Of a stretch of DNA of 38,936 nt, positions 15,963 to 23,571 are shown piece by piece. Location of the stretch: positions 1 to 38,936 of the forward strand of contig MHCB01000003.1 of NCBI GenBank assembly GCA_001816455.1, written 5' to 3'. Numbering within the stretch: position 1 is the stretch's first letter; each line of letters starts with the position of its first letter. The notes under the pieces are model-generated. The model saw only the letters and a program-made list of their open reading frames with translations. It was not told the DNA's origin and ran no database searches. Source of the stretch: Candidatus Blackburnbacteria bacterium RIFCSPHIGHO2_12_FULL_44_25 (GTDB lineage Bacteria; Patescibacteriota; Microgenomatia; UBA8517; UBA10165). The position numbers and the translations under genes are program-made.

Positions 15963-16700
15963 TTATTCCTCTTCAGATTTTTCTTCAACACCCTCTTTAG
16001 TCTCTTCTCCACCTTCAGCTGGAGTCTCGCCTTCAACCTTCTCACCCTCGCCCACTTCACCTTCCGCAGCCGGAGCTTCTTCAATTACCTCTTCCTTCGC
16101 AGGAGCTGCAATTGAAACAACAATTCTCTCTGGATCTTCCTCCTTAACTTCAACCTTTGAACGATCCACTTTAAGATCTCCAACCTTTACCGCATCATCA
16201 ACCGCAGCAAGACCAGATATGTCAACTTCAATCTTCTCTGGAAGCTCAGCCGGAAGCGCTTCAACCTCAACCTCATGCATTTGCTGGACCAATACCCCTT
16301 CCTCCGCCTGGACTGCTGGAGATTCCCCTATTATCTCAATAGGAACAGTAGCAACAACCTTTTCGGAAAGATTAACTTCCAAAAAGTCAGCATGAAGCGG
16401 GATCCCATATACAGGATCCCAGTGAATCTCGTGAATCAAAACAGGATGCAGCTTACCCTCAAGCTCCAAAGAAACTAAACCAGTTTCACCAGCTCCAGAA
16501 AAAACCTTATTAAACTCATCCAAACGCAGTTGAACAGAAATAGAATCTATGTGCTTTCCCGTAATGTTTGCAGGCAAAATCCCCTTCCTTCGAAGCTGCT
16601 TAACCTTCCTCCCCAAAACAACCCTATTTTCCGCCGCAAGGGAATAACTAGAGCCCGGAATAAGAGGACCTGTGGATTTTTGCTTTACTGTTTTTGCCAT
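15963..16700 (-). CDS. rplY: Ribosomal protein bL25, long CTC form
   Basis: 245 aa. The N-terminal bL25 domain binds 5S rRNA (RKVKQLRRKGILPANITGKH; later HPVLIHEIHWDPVYGIPLHADFLEV). The TL5/CTC C-terminal beta domain follows (VPIEIIGESPAVQAEEGVLVQ, ELPEKIEVDISGL). The last roughly 45 residues are an acidic, low-complexity Glu/Gly/Ala tail. The N-terminus has about 20 extra residues (MAKTVKQKSTGPLIPGS). The start overlaps the end of the SDR-DUF4012 gene by 16 nt, so both are probably on one transcript. Confidence 0.93.
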   Translation of the reverse strand: MAKTVKQKSTGPLIPGSSYSLAAENRVVLGRKVKQLRRKGILPANITGKHIDSISVQLRLDEFNKVFSGAGETGLVSLELEGKLHPVLIHEIHWDPVYGIPLHADFLEVNLSEKVVATVPIEIIGESPAVQAEEGVLVQQMHEVEVEALPAELPEKIEVDISGLAAVDDAVKVGDLKVDRSKVEVKEEDPERIVVSIAAPAKEEVIEEAPAAEGEVGEGEKVEGETPAEGGEETKEGVEEKSEEE

Positions 16701-19576
16701 TTACTGTTAAACTCCAAATCGTGGACGAGTCTCGTATTGTAACTAATGCTTGATTTGCTTGTCAATGAAGGTGCTGGATAAACAAAACCCAAAAGAGATC
16801 CCGGCTTGGCTATATTAACCCAAAGGGAGTCTCCAAAAGTTCCCGGTTGCTTTTGCCATAAAAGTTTATATTCAGTCTGATCTTGATAAGGAATGCTCCA
16901 ACTCAAAACTATTTGCCCCTGGCTACCTGGTGCGAGCTCAACAAACCCACCAAGAAAACTTTTCCCTTTTTCTTGGCCTCTGTCAAGAGAAATCTCCTCC
17001 TGCTTGCCACTTGCCTGGTCAACAAACATTGCAGTTACCTGATCCGCTTTCAAGGGTGTATATAACCTAAAGTAGTTCTTATAACTCAAAGAGGTGGTCC
17101 TTAACCCATATCCAATAGTCAGCTTGTGTAATACCTGTGTTTGGTCGAAGTCTACATCCAAAGAAAAGGTACGATCAAGAAAGTAGTTAGCCTGACTTTT
17201 TCCTAAGTTAGCCTCCGAAAAATATATGTAGTCGGCAACACATGCCTGGTCGACAGAACAATCGACTCCAGCAAACCCGCCACTCCAACCAGCCCCAGAT
17301 AAAACCGAAAGTGCGCTTGGCTGACGAAAATATATTGAAAGGTGTTTCTGCGCCAAAGCCTCCAAACTAACCAGGCCCATATTCGACACAGTAGAAACAC
17401 CACCCTCCCCCACCTTTTCAAACAAAGCCTGCGCTATACGTAAAACCCCAGCTCGCGAATCCGCTGGCCCAGAAACCACTTTCTTATAAAACCCTTCGGA
17501 AGTTACTCTACCCAAACCTGGTACATCAACCCCCCCAAAAACACCAAGCATCTGCTTGAGATATTCGAAATCTAATGCAATCACCCCATCCACTTTCTGG
17601 TCAAGCTCCTTCTCGATAAACCAACTAGCCCTTTGGGCTGCAGTAGGAAAATCCGGACTCCACAAAGCATCCTTCAGAAACCACGTCGAATCTCCCAGAT
17701 ACTTTCTGATAGGTTCCGGCGGATTAACTTGGCCAAAAAGCTGAGAGTCTGCAACACTTGCCTCGTTAAACTCCACCCCTCGCAAATTTCCTCTCTCAAA
17801 AGTTAGAAGCCCATATCCAACAACAACTCCCCCCGCCGGCCTTAGTTCTGTATTATCCTGAATAAGAAGAAGGTATTTTCTAGGGCTCCTTTCCCCTAAA
17901 ATATCTGGGGCCTCCCCCACTAACCCCGCCAAAGAAAAGGCGCTCGAGCTCCACCTTTTAAGTTCTCCCATCAAATTACCCGGTAAATACTTCTCCAAAA
18001 AAGTCCGATCAGCCTCGCTCAGGGTAGAAAGCTCAGCATCCAGAAACGCCAACTGCTGTCCCATTAAGGCCAAATTATTACCCAATACGAGCGATTGCGC
18101 AGTCAACGCAACGGGAGATTCACCAAACATTCCAGAAATCAACCTGTGAAACTGAACAACCGCCACCCGATGCTGCCTGGAAATCTGCGCCAAGCCCCCC
18201 AAGACTACGCTCCGCCTAACATATTTAGAAGACGAATCAGAAAAAAATGGTACAAACCTCCACAACCCAAAACCGCCTTGTGCCTGATTAAACCAAAAAG
18301 AAGACGCCGACAGCCAAACTTCCGCCTTCGGGTCTCCCCTTTTTGCATAAGAGTACGCCAACTTTAGGTCCCCCAATCCCAATACTAACTCCAACAAAGG
18401 CCAAAGCAAAAACCAACCAAAAAAAGCAAGAAGGAGAAACAAAGCCAAACTATTGTATCTCCAAAACCTCATCCCCCACCCCCCAAAGTCCAAAGGAGTT
18501 TTTTTAAAAACATCCTTCGGCCAGAATTCTCGACGAACGGGCACTTTCTGATCAAAAACAACAGGACGAGCGTCAGTGCCAACACCTTCCTCCCTCAAAG
18601 CTGAGCCCCCCTTCTGGCTGCTAAGCCACAGAACAGTCGAAGCAATGCCTTCAACCAAAGTTGTATGTGGTTCCCAAGAAATAAGTTCCCTACCCGCCCG
18701 TAAAACTTCCCTTGGTATCTGGTCACGAGGAAGGCTATCTTGGCCTACGTAATGCATAGCAACACCAGGAGCAACAGCCCGAAAAGCCTCAGCAACTTGT
18801 CCAAATGACGTGTACTCGCCGGCAAGAGATATAATGGCATTCCTGGTACCACCAGAAAGAACACTCCGAACAATCCCCCACACAACGTCGTCAACATACA
18901 CAGGATAAAGAAAGGCCTCGCCGAAAACTCTCAAAGGACGGCTGTAAATAAATGACTTAAAAAGCTCAGCCAAAGGGCTTCCGGAGGACAAAGGCATACG
19001 AGGACCATAAACATCCCCCAAACGAACAATACGAACATCCAAGCCCTTTTTTGTACCATACTCGGCTACCAAAGCCTCAGCAAAACGCTTAGCCTCGTGA
19101 TGAGAATACCAACCTTCAAGAGCCCTCGCCTCCCCAAAATAGTTAGAAACAGTCTGGGAAGAGATATTCGCCGAAAAGATATCTATTGTGGACACAAGGG
19201 TAAAACGGGACCGGGTCGCAAGAGCTAAACTTAGAAGATTTTGAGTACCCAAAGAGTTGGTCTGTAGAGTTTCAATAGACAGGTCCTCGCCGTTCATATA
19301 GGCATCAATACCAGCCAAATGGACAACATAATCTAAGCGAGCGATTCCATCGAATCGGGCTTTATCGATGTCTGCCTCGACCAAAAAAAAGTTAGGATTA
19401 CCACGAAGGTGGGAGACGTTGTCACGAAGTCCGGTTTGCCAGTTATCGACACAAATGACACGAACCTTGCGGGCTAAAAACTCCTCACACAATCTAGACC
19501 CAACAAAACCAGCACCCCCCCCAACCAGCACAACAGGGAACACACCAGAAAAAAAAGAAGGCGGGGGAGAGGTCAT
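16685..19576 (-). CDS. SDR (NAD-dependent epimerase-like) - transmembrane - DUF4012 fusion
   Basis: 963 aa. Residues 1-320 form an extended SDR domain: a Rossmann motif VVLVGGGAGFVGS, DYVVHLAG, then VRLGDVYGPRMP and YVDDVVWGIV, like sugar-nucleotide epimerases or decarboxylases. The catalytic YxxxK appears as HHEAK (His159, Lys163; Tyr157 is two residues too far), so it may be inactive. After a linker, a membrane segment (about 372-398, SLALFLLLAFFGWFLLWPLL) leads to an outer region. There KYLLLIQDNTELRPAGGVVV begins a DUF4012 domain (about residue 567 onward; DALWSPDFPTAAQRASWFIE). DUF4012 proteins are envelope proteins of unknown role, often beside polysaccharide genes. A flippase lies upstream. 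ATG 19576 is preferred over TTG 19597 because of the promoter. Confidence 0.85.
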   Translation of the reverse strand: MTSPPPSFFSGVFPVVLVGGGAGFVGSRLCEEFLARKVRVICVDNWQTGLRDNVSHLRGNPNFFLVEADIDKARFDGIARLDYVVHLAGIDAYMNGEDLSIETLQTNSLGTQNLLSLALATRSRFTLVSTIDIFSANISSQTVSNYFGEARALEGWYSHHEAKRFAEALVAEYGTKKGLDVRIVRLGDVYGPRMPLSSGSPLAELFKSFIYSRPLRVFGEAFLYPVYVDDVVWGIVRSVLSGGTRNAIISLAGEYTSFGQVAEAFRAVAPGVAMHYVGQDSLPRDQIPREVLRAGRELISWEPHTTLVEGIASTVLWLSSQKGGSALREEGVGTDARPVVFDQKVPVRREFWPKDVFKKTPLDFGGWGMRFWRYNSLALFLLLAFFGWFLLWPLLELVLGLGDLKLAYSYAKRGDPKAEVWLSASSFWFNQAQGGFGLWRFVPFFSDSSSKYVRRSVVLGGLAQISRQHRVAVVQFHRLISGMFGESPVALTAQSLVLGNNLALMGQQLAFLDAELSTLSEADRTFLEKYLPGNLMGELKRWSSSAFSLAGLVGEAPDILGERSPRKYLLLIQDNTELRPAGGVVVGYGLLTFERGNLRGVEFNEASVADSQLFGQVNPPEPIRKYLGDSTWFLKDALWSPDFPTAAQRASWFIEKELDQKVDGVIALDFEYLKQMLGVFGGVDVPGLGRVTSEGFYKKVVSGPADSRAGVLRIAQALFEKVGEGGVSTVSNMGLVSLEALAQKHLSIYFRQPSALSVLSGAGWSGGFAGVDCSVDQACVADYIYFSEANLGKSQANYFLDRTFSLDVDFDQTQVLHKLTIGYGLRTTSLSYKNYFRLYTPLKADQVTAMFVDQASGKQEEISLDRGQEKGKSFLGGFVELAPGSQGQIVLSWSIPYQDQTEYKLLWQKQPGTFGDSLWVNIAKPGSLLGFVYPAPSLTSKSSISYNTRLVHDLEFNSKWQKQ

Positions 19577-19585
19577 ACCAACTTC

Positions 19586-19614
19586 ATGGTAGGTCAATTA
19601 CCGCGCCTTTTCAA
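19586..19614 (-). promoter_or_regulatory. Promoter TTGAAA-17-TACCAT
   Basis: On the minus strand the -35 TTGAAA (19614-19609) and -10 TACCAT (19591-19586) are separated by exactly 17 bp. The ATG at 19576 follows 9 nt after the -10, giving a leader of about 0-3 nt. This supports ATG 19576 over the TTG at 19597, which would lie upstream of the predicted transcript start. Confidence 0.5.
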
Positions 19615-19698
19615 CAAAGATAGCGGTAAAAATAAAAGCCAGATGTGCTACTGCGATGTGAAATTAGACAAATTTGACGCTTGGAATTTCCTCAGCAC

Positions 19699-20127
19699 TC
19701 ACTCCAAAGGCCACCGCTTGTCCAACGCGAGATTAACCAAACAATCAGCTTCCTTGTTCTGCTCCCTACGTACATGTTGATAGTGAATGGCCCCAAGAAA
19801 CTTTTTCTCAAGTTGACGGATCGCAAAAACAATCTGCGCTAACCCCAGGTTCTTAACTTTATAAACCCCTGTCAACTGGCGAACAACAAGTTCCGAATCC
19901 AGTAAAAAAAGAACGCGCGCCGGTTGGTTATAGTTCTCAACCAACCATTCTAAAGCCATAAAAACAGCCGTGTATTCAGCAACATTATTTGTCGCGTTCC
20001 CAATTGCTTTTGCGTCTTGATGTAAAACTCCTCCGCCCAAATCAGCAACAACAAAAGCGCTTGCCGCAGGTCCAGGATTACCACGCGCACCCCCATCACA
20101 GTTTACTTTAATCAAATAATCACTCAT
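19699..20127 (-). CDS. rnhA: Ribonuclease HI
   Basis: 142 aa, normal for a minimal RNase HI. The enzyme cuts the RNA strand of RNA-DNA hybrids. The acidic active site is complete: Asp11 (in VNCDGGARGNPGPA), Glu51 (in NNVAEYTAV), Asp77 (LLDSELVVRQL) and Asp128 (REQNKEADCLVN), with His118 in QHVRREQ. It resembles the RnhA-like subgroup lacking the basic protrusion. The start ATG 20127 has GGAG upstream and overlaps the end of the flippase gene by 8 nt, so it is translationally coupled; the longer frame to 20172 lies inside that gene. Confidence 0.92.
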   Translation of the reverse strand: MSDYLIKVNCDGGARGNPGPAASAFVVADLGGGVLHQDAKAIGNATNNVAEYTAVFMALEWLVENYNQPARVLFLLDSELVVRQLTGVYKVKNLGLAQIVFAIRQLEKKFLGAIHYQHVRREQNKEADCLVNLALDKRWPLE

Positions 20128-21379
20128 TTTTCTCCGTAAAATACGCTCTGCCAATAGTAAACCACAAGGCAACAGAAGATAATACCAAAACCAACGCCTC
20201 AGTAGCGATCGTCATATACGAAGAAGCGATAAGCGAATACCTTGGTATAAAAGAAAAATTTCCCAACAAGTTAACAAGTAACGCAACACAAGCAATCAAA
20301 AGGGAGGCACGCTGCTTACCAATAGCGATTAGTGTGTATCCTGTTAAGTGGTTAAGGTATGAAAAAAGCAAAGCAACAGAGAGGATTTGAAGAGAAGTAA
20401 CAGACCCAACAAATTTACCCTGAAAGATTCCGGGCAAAAAAGGAGCAAGAAAAAACACACCCAGAGAAAGACCAACAGCCAAAACACTCAAAAAACCAAA
20501 GGCTTTAAAAAAGTAACTCCCAAAAGCTCCTTTTAAACCGTCCTTAACATAAACAGCCGACAGAATGGGGAAGACCACATTCATAATATAAGAAGCCCCC
20601 AAGCCAAGGGTTTCGTAAATCTTATATGCCAAACCATAATTCCCAACAGCCGCACCCGGATAAAAATGCTGCAATACCAAAATATCCAGACGGTTATAAA
20701 CAGAAAAAACAACCAACAAAGCCCCGGTAGGCGCAGCCTCGCGAAGCATCTTTAAGGCCGTTTGTAAACTCCAAGCAAAAGGCCCTAAGAACCTTCGAGC
20801 CCAGACAAATCCCAAAACCAAACCCAAGAAAGTCGAGAATACCCAGGAAGCCATAACCGGGGTTAAACCAAAGCCGCTTACAACAAAAAAAACGGCCAAA
20901 CCAAAAAAAACCAGGGTGGAGAAGACCTCGACCAATGCAGAAAAATCGAATCGCAAGATTGTTTGAAAGACTATGCCAAAGGAAGTCTTCAAAGAAAGGA
21001 GGGGTAAGATAAACGAAGCAACTGTTGTTGGGACAACCAAACCAGCCCAAGCCGAATTTAAACGAACCATAATGTTTACCAAAATAAAGGCAAGGATAGA
21101 AAGTAAAAAACGAACAGTAAAAGCAGTAGAAAACACTAAATTTCGATTTGCCTTTGAAGAACTCATCGAAGCCTCTCGAACCGAAATAAACGTAGTACCC
21201 CAATCAGCAACGGTTCCAAAAAAAAGGATTATAGTCATCACCAAAACATATACTCCATAACCACTTTCCCCGAGCTTGTTCCCCAAGAAGTATGTAAGAA
21301 AAACAGAGCAGAAAATACTAACAACCTTAGCAGAAGTTTGAAGAACAGTATTCCTAAAAATCAATCGAAAGAAGGACAT
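20120..21379 (-). CDS. Wzx/MVF-type polysaccharide flippase
   Basis: 419 aa, about 12 hydrophobic segments spread over the whole length, no soluble domain. The N-terminus FRNTVLQTSAKVVSIFCSVFL and following YFLGNKLGESGYGVYVLVMTI match oligosaccharide flippases of the MATE/MVF superfamily. Later RLDILVLQHFYPGAAVGNYGLAYKIYE is the typical mid-protein repeat of that motif. It should move lipid-linked sugars across the cytoplasmic membrane for surface polysaccharide. No glycosyltransferase gene is in the window, so the substrate is unknown. Its end overlaps rnhA. Confidence 0.88.
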   Translation of the reverse strand: MSFFRLIFRNTVLQTSAKVVSIFCSVFLTYFLGNKLGESGYGVYVLVMTIILFFGTVADWGTTFISVREASMSSSKANRNLVFSTAFTVRFLLSILAFILVNIMVRLNSAWAGLVVPTTVASFILPLLSLKTSFGIVFQTILRFDFSALVEVFSTLVFFGLAVFFVVSGFGLTPVMASWVFSTFLGLVLGFVWARRFLGPFAWSLQTALKMLREAAPTGALLVVFSVYNRLDILVLQHFYPGAAVGNYGLAYKIYETLGLGASYIMNVVFPILSAVYVKDGLKGAFGSYFFKAFGFLSVLAVGLSLGVFFLAPFLPGIFQGKFVGSVTSLQILSVALLFSYLNHLTGYTLIAIGKQRASLLIACVALLVNLLGNFSFIPRYSLIASSYMTIATEALVLVLSSVALWFTIGRAYFTEKNE

Positions 21380-21404
21380 GGGTGGTTAGACACTCCTCAC
21401 CATC

Positions 21405-21410
21405 ATCATA
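21405..21410 (-). promoter_or_regulatory. -10 box TATGAT of the flippase-rnhA unit
   Basis: TATGAT on the minus strand lies 25 nt before the ATG at 21379, near the 3' end of jag. A TTCTTA 18 bp further upstream is a possible -35. The leader contains GAGGAG about 12 nt before the start codon. Confidence 0.35.
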
Positions 21411-21414
21411 CCAC

Positions 21415-21918
21415 TCACAACCGGGGTTTAAGAACAAGGTGGCGCTCACGACCCTCACCCTCTGATTCACTAACAACTCCGGGGTCTTCAGAAAACATCA
21501 TGTGAACGACCCGCCGCTCAGAAGGGGAGAGGTCATACAAATGCTGGGGTATGCTAGTTGCACGAACTTTCCCAGCGGCACTCGAAGCCAGCGATCGGAC
21601 AACTTCCTCCCGCTTGTCGCGCCAATCACCAACGTTCACAACAACACGAGCGGCCAAGCTGGTCTGTTGATAAACAACCTGTCTTAAGACTGTCTGAAAA
21701 GATGCTAATGTCTCCCCCCGATGTCCTATCAAGATCGCAGCCTGATCAGTATCAACTTGAACAGTGTAAAGCTCGTTCTCCATGTCCTGGGTAACCTCAA
21801 CAGACCCCTGAATTCCCACCAACTCAAGAATCCTTTCCGCCTCCGACCTAATAAGCTCACTTACCGTTCTCACGGAAGCTTTCATCACCTTTTTCTTTAC
21901 TGCCTTTTTTATTACCAT
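21415..21918 (-). CDS. jag: Jag/KhpB RNA-binding protein (KH + R3H)
   Basis: 167 aa. The N-terminal lysine-rich stretch is short, so the Jag_N domain is missing or reduced. A KH domain has the signature AILIGHRGETLASFQ (about residues 81-95). An R3H domain follows (about 120-165) with LSPSERRVVHMMFSED. KhpB/Jag binds RNA together with KhpA and affects cell wall growth in firmicutes. The position directly downstream of yidC is the conserved order rpmH-rnpA-yidD-yidC-jag. Confidence 0.92.
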   Translation of the reverse strand: MVIKKAVKKKVMKASVRTVSELIRSEAERILELVGIQGSVEVTQDMENELYTVQVDTDQAAILIGHRGETLASFQTVLRQVVYQQTSLAARVVVNVGDWRDKREEVVRSLASSAAGKVRATSIPQHLYDLSPSERRVVHMMFSEDPGVVSESEGEGRERHLVLKPRL

Positions 21919-21931
21919 GGAGGCTATTCTA

Positions 21932-21952
21932 CCACCCCGCTGAGCGGGGTGG
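21932..21952. repeat. Perfect hairpin between yidC and jag
   Basis: A 9-bp perfect stem (CCACCCCGC / GCGGGGTGG) with a TGA loop sits 14 nt upstream of the jag start codon. Its 15-nt core CCCCGCTGAGCGGGG is identical to the hairpin at 7282-7296. There is no T-run, so it is not a standard terminator; it may stabilise the yidC mRNA end or limit jag translation. Confidence 0.75.
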
Positions 21953-21973
21953 CAAGTTCCGCACGACCAACTT

Positions 21974-22762
21974 TCACGAAGAAAGCTTCAGACGACGCAC
22001 ATAAGGAGCCAAACCACCCCAACCTGAAACAAAATACTGCTGAACCCCCTGAAACAAGGAAAGGGCACCCCAAAACAAAACTATACTCAAAGGAAAACTC
22101 AAACCAACAACAAGTGTAATTAAGGGAAACATATAAATCATTTGCTTCTGCATCGACACCGCCATATCGTCAGACACTTCCGTTGTCGCTTTAGCAACCT
22201 TCTCAAGTTTCTTTACCTCAGGTAGCATCATTTTTGATGAAAGAAACTGCAACAATGCAACAAAAACTAAAAACAAACCAGGCAAGGGAAAAGGAACCAC
22301 AGAAACAGCAATAACATCAGGACGGGTTAAATCCTGTCCCAAGAAGTACTTGTTAACTTCGCCAGAAATTCTAAGAGAAGGGTACAAAATTTGGTTCAAG
22401 CTCGCCGTCACGTCACTTGTCCTAAAAACCGTAGAAAATCCGTTAAACAAAGCAATAAGTATCACAAAGTTTATTATTTGAGGTAAACACCCAGAGGCAG
22501 GATTAATACCCTTTTCCTTATAAAAATCCGTCTGGGCCTGCAACTGCTTCTGCTTGTCGTCCTTATATTTTTTCTTAATCCGCTCAAGTTCCGGATTGTG
22601 ATCCTTTATCTTCTGCATCATCTTCATTGAGGGGAGAGTCAGAGGGGTAAGTACAAGTTTCATAAACACAGTAAAGGCAATAATCGCCAAACCCAAATTG
22701 GAGAACAAGAGGTGGTAAAAAACAATTATTAAGTTAAGTAGTGGTTGATAAATTATTTGCAT
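21974..22762 (-). CDS. yidC: YidC/Oxa1-type membrane protein insertase
   Basis: 262 aa, the short form without the large periplasmic domain found in proteobacteria. The core has five membrane helices: residues about 5-24, 28-45, 103-125, 155-175 and 210-235. Typical motifs are GLAIIAFTVFMKLVLTPLTL with the basic groove region, a charged cytoplasmic hairpin (KIKDHNPELERIKKKYKDDK), and NPASGCLPQIINFVILIALF. It inserts proteins into the cytoplasmic membrane with or without SecYEG. It lies 4 bp from yidD. Confidence 0.95.
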   Translation of the reverse strand: MQIIYQPLLNLIIVFYHLLFSNLGLAIIAFTVFMKLVLTPLTLPSMKMMQKIKDHNPELERIKKKYKDDKQKQLQAQTDFYKEKGINPASGCLPQIINFVILIALFNGFSTVFRTSDVTASLNQILYPSLRISGEVNKYFLGQDLTRPDVIAVSVVPFPLPGLFLVFVALLQFLSSKMMLPEVKKLEKVAKATTEVSDDMAVSMQKQMIYMFPLITLVVGLSFPLSIVLFWGALSLFQGVQQYFVSGWGGLAPYVRRLKLSS

Positions 22763-22766
22763 GAGT

Positions 22767-22973
22767 CTACCAAGGATTACATTTTAATATACGCTTACCC
22801 CCAAAAAGCAACCCGCGCAACACGCCCTCCTTCTTTATCTTCTCAATTGTGTACTCGGAACAACTCGGGTTTTGCGGACAACCCTGCCCGCCGGCAAGAG
22901 AAAGAAAACCCCCAGGCGAAGAGAAAAAAAATTGATAAAACTCAACCAATTTAATAACTATGAATCTAAGCAT
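22767..22973 (-). CDS. yidD: YidD membrane insertion efficiency factor
   Basis: 68 aa. The family pattern is clear: KLVEFYQFFFSSP at the start, CPQNPSCSEYTIEKIKKEG in the middle and GGKRILKCNPW at the end, with three Cys. YidD is a small amphipathic protein that helps YidC/Sec insertion. The segment SLAGGQG just before the first Cys comes from a GC-rich element related to the one in valS. It is close to rnpA (5 bp) and yidC (4 bp), the classical order. Confidence 0.93.
   Translation of the reverse strand: MLRFIVIKLVEFYQFFFSSPGGFLSLAGGQGCPQNPSCSEYTIEKIKKEGVLRGLLFGGKRILKCNPW
22882..22900 (-). repeat. Embedded GC-rich element in yidD (encodes LAGGQG)
   Basis: In the coding direction this reads CTCTTGCCGGCGGGCAGGG and is followed by TTGT (Cys). 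It aligns with the valS element at 15119-15141 (CTTGCC, four extra bases, GGC, RRR, CAGG, RTTGT). Both encode Leu-(Pro)-Ala-Gly-x-Gln-x-Cys before a Cys-containing motif. Confidence 0.55.
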
Positions 22974-22978
22974 AGCGT

Positions 22979-23308
22979 CTAGAAAGAAACCTTTCCAAAG
23001 ATATTTTCCAAATCAGTCAGCATCTCCCCCTTAGTTTTACCCAAAACAGAAGATTTAGCTACCACCACCATTCGCAGCGGATAAGGGAGAGTTGGTAGCC
23101 TACTCCTGAAAAACTCCCTCACAACTCTTTTTATCCGGTTCCGCTCTGTAGCTTTTTTAGAAATCTTATTAGAAACAACCAAACCCAACTGTGATGTCTC
23201 CGACAAAAGCCAAGAAAGCCGAAACAAATCACCTTGTATCTGTTTCCCAACTTTGAAGAGTAACTTAAAATCAGAGTCACGAACCAGACGGTTTTGTCTC
23301 GGAAGCAT
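22979..23308 (-). CDS. rnpA: Ribonuclease P protein component
   Basis: 109 aa. It is the protein subunit that helps the RNase P RNA remove 5' leaders from tRNA precursors. Typical features: LPRQNRLVRDSDFKLLFKVG at the N-terminus, the strand LGLVVSNKISKKATERNRIK with the RNR motif, then RVVREFFRSRL, and MVVVAKSSVLGKTKGEM near the end. The start lies 3 bp after rpmH, so the two are cotranscribed. Confidence 0.95.
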   Translation of the reverse strand: MLPRQNRLVRDSDFKLLFKVGKQIQGDLFRLSWLLSETSQLGLVVSNKISKKATERNRIKRVVREFFRSRLPTLPYPLRMVVVAKSSVLGKTKGEMLTDLENIFGKVSF

Positions 23309-23311
23309 TGA

Positions 23312-23452
23312 TTATTTGAGTTGGCGCTTTCTCCCTTTCAAACTTCTACGCTTTAGGACTTTCTTTCCTGAAGCTGTTTTACCACGAGTACGATAACCCA
23401 CCTTACGTCGTCGGCGTGTTTTACTCGGCTGATATGTTCTCTTTGTCGACAC
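23312..23452 (-). CDS. rpmH: Ribosomal protein bL34
   Basis: 46 aa, starting at GTG 23452 and ending with TAA at 23312-23314. It begins [20 protein letters not shown], continues [20 protein letters not shown] and ends RKRQLK. This is the typical bL34 pattern (KRTYQPS..RR...GFR.R...GR.VL..RR.KGR), very rich in Lys and Arg. The start is set by homology and by a promoter 7 nt upstream. It heads the rpmH-rnpA-yidD-yidC-jag cluster and is divergent from dnaA, as in many bacteria. Confidence 0.95.
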   Translation of the reverse strand: MSTKRTYQPSKTRRRRKVGYRTRGKTASGKKVLKRRSLKGRKRQLK

Positions 23453-23459
23453 ACTTCAG

Positions 23460-23488
23460 ATTCTACCGTTCTTTTCCGACATCTGCAA
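23460..23488 (-). promoter_or_regulatory. rpmH promoter TTGCAG-17-TAGAAT, leaderless
   Basis: Minus strand: -35 TTGCAG (23488-23483), 17-bp spacer, -10 TAGAAT (23465-23460), then 7 nt to the GTG at 23452. This is one of the clearest promoters in the window and gives a leaderless transcript starting with GTG. Confidence 0.6.
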
Positions 23489-23534
23489 CTTACACCCCAT
23501 GACTTCCAACCAACTGCTTCGGCTATTTTAAGGG

Positions 23535-23565
23535 TTGCTCAATTGTGGATAACTCCGTATATATT
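23535..23565 (+). promoter_or_regulatory. dnaA promoter with an internal DnaA box
   Basis: Possible -35 TTGCTC (23535-23540) and -10 TATATA/TATATT (23558-23565). A perfect DnaA box TGTGGATAA (23544-23552) lies between them. The ATG at 23572 follows 6-8 nt after the -10. DnaA bound here would block polymerase, the classical autorepression arrangement. Confidence 0.6.
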
Positions 23566-23571
23566 GGCAGT

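Noticed and set aside
19586-19780. Plus-strand frame of 64 codons between the DUF4012 fusion and rnhA
   Set aside because: It overlaps the minus-strand promoter and the end of rnhA, and its peptide shows nothing recognisable.
23545-23571. GTG start for dnaA at 23545
   Set aside because: It lies within the DnaA box and upstream of the -10; family alignment starts at the ATG 23572.
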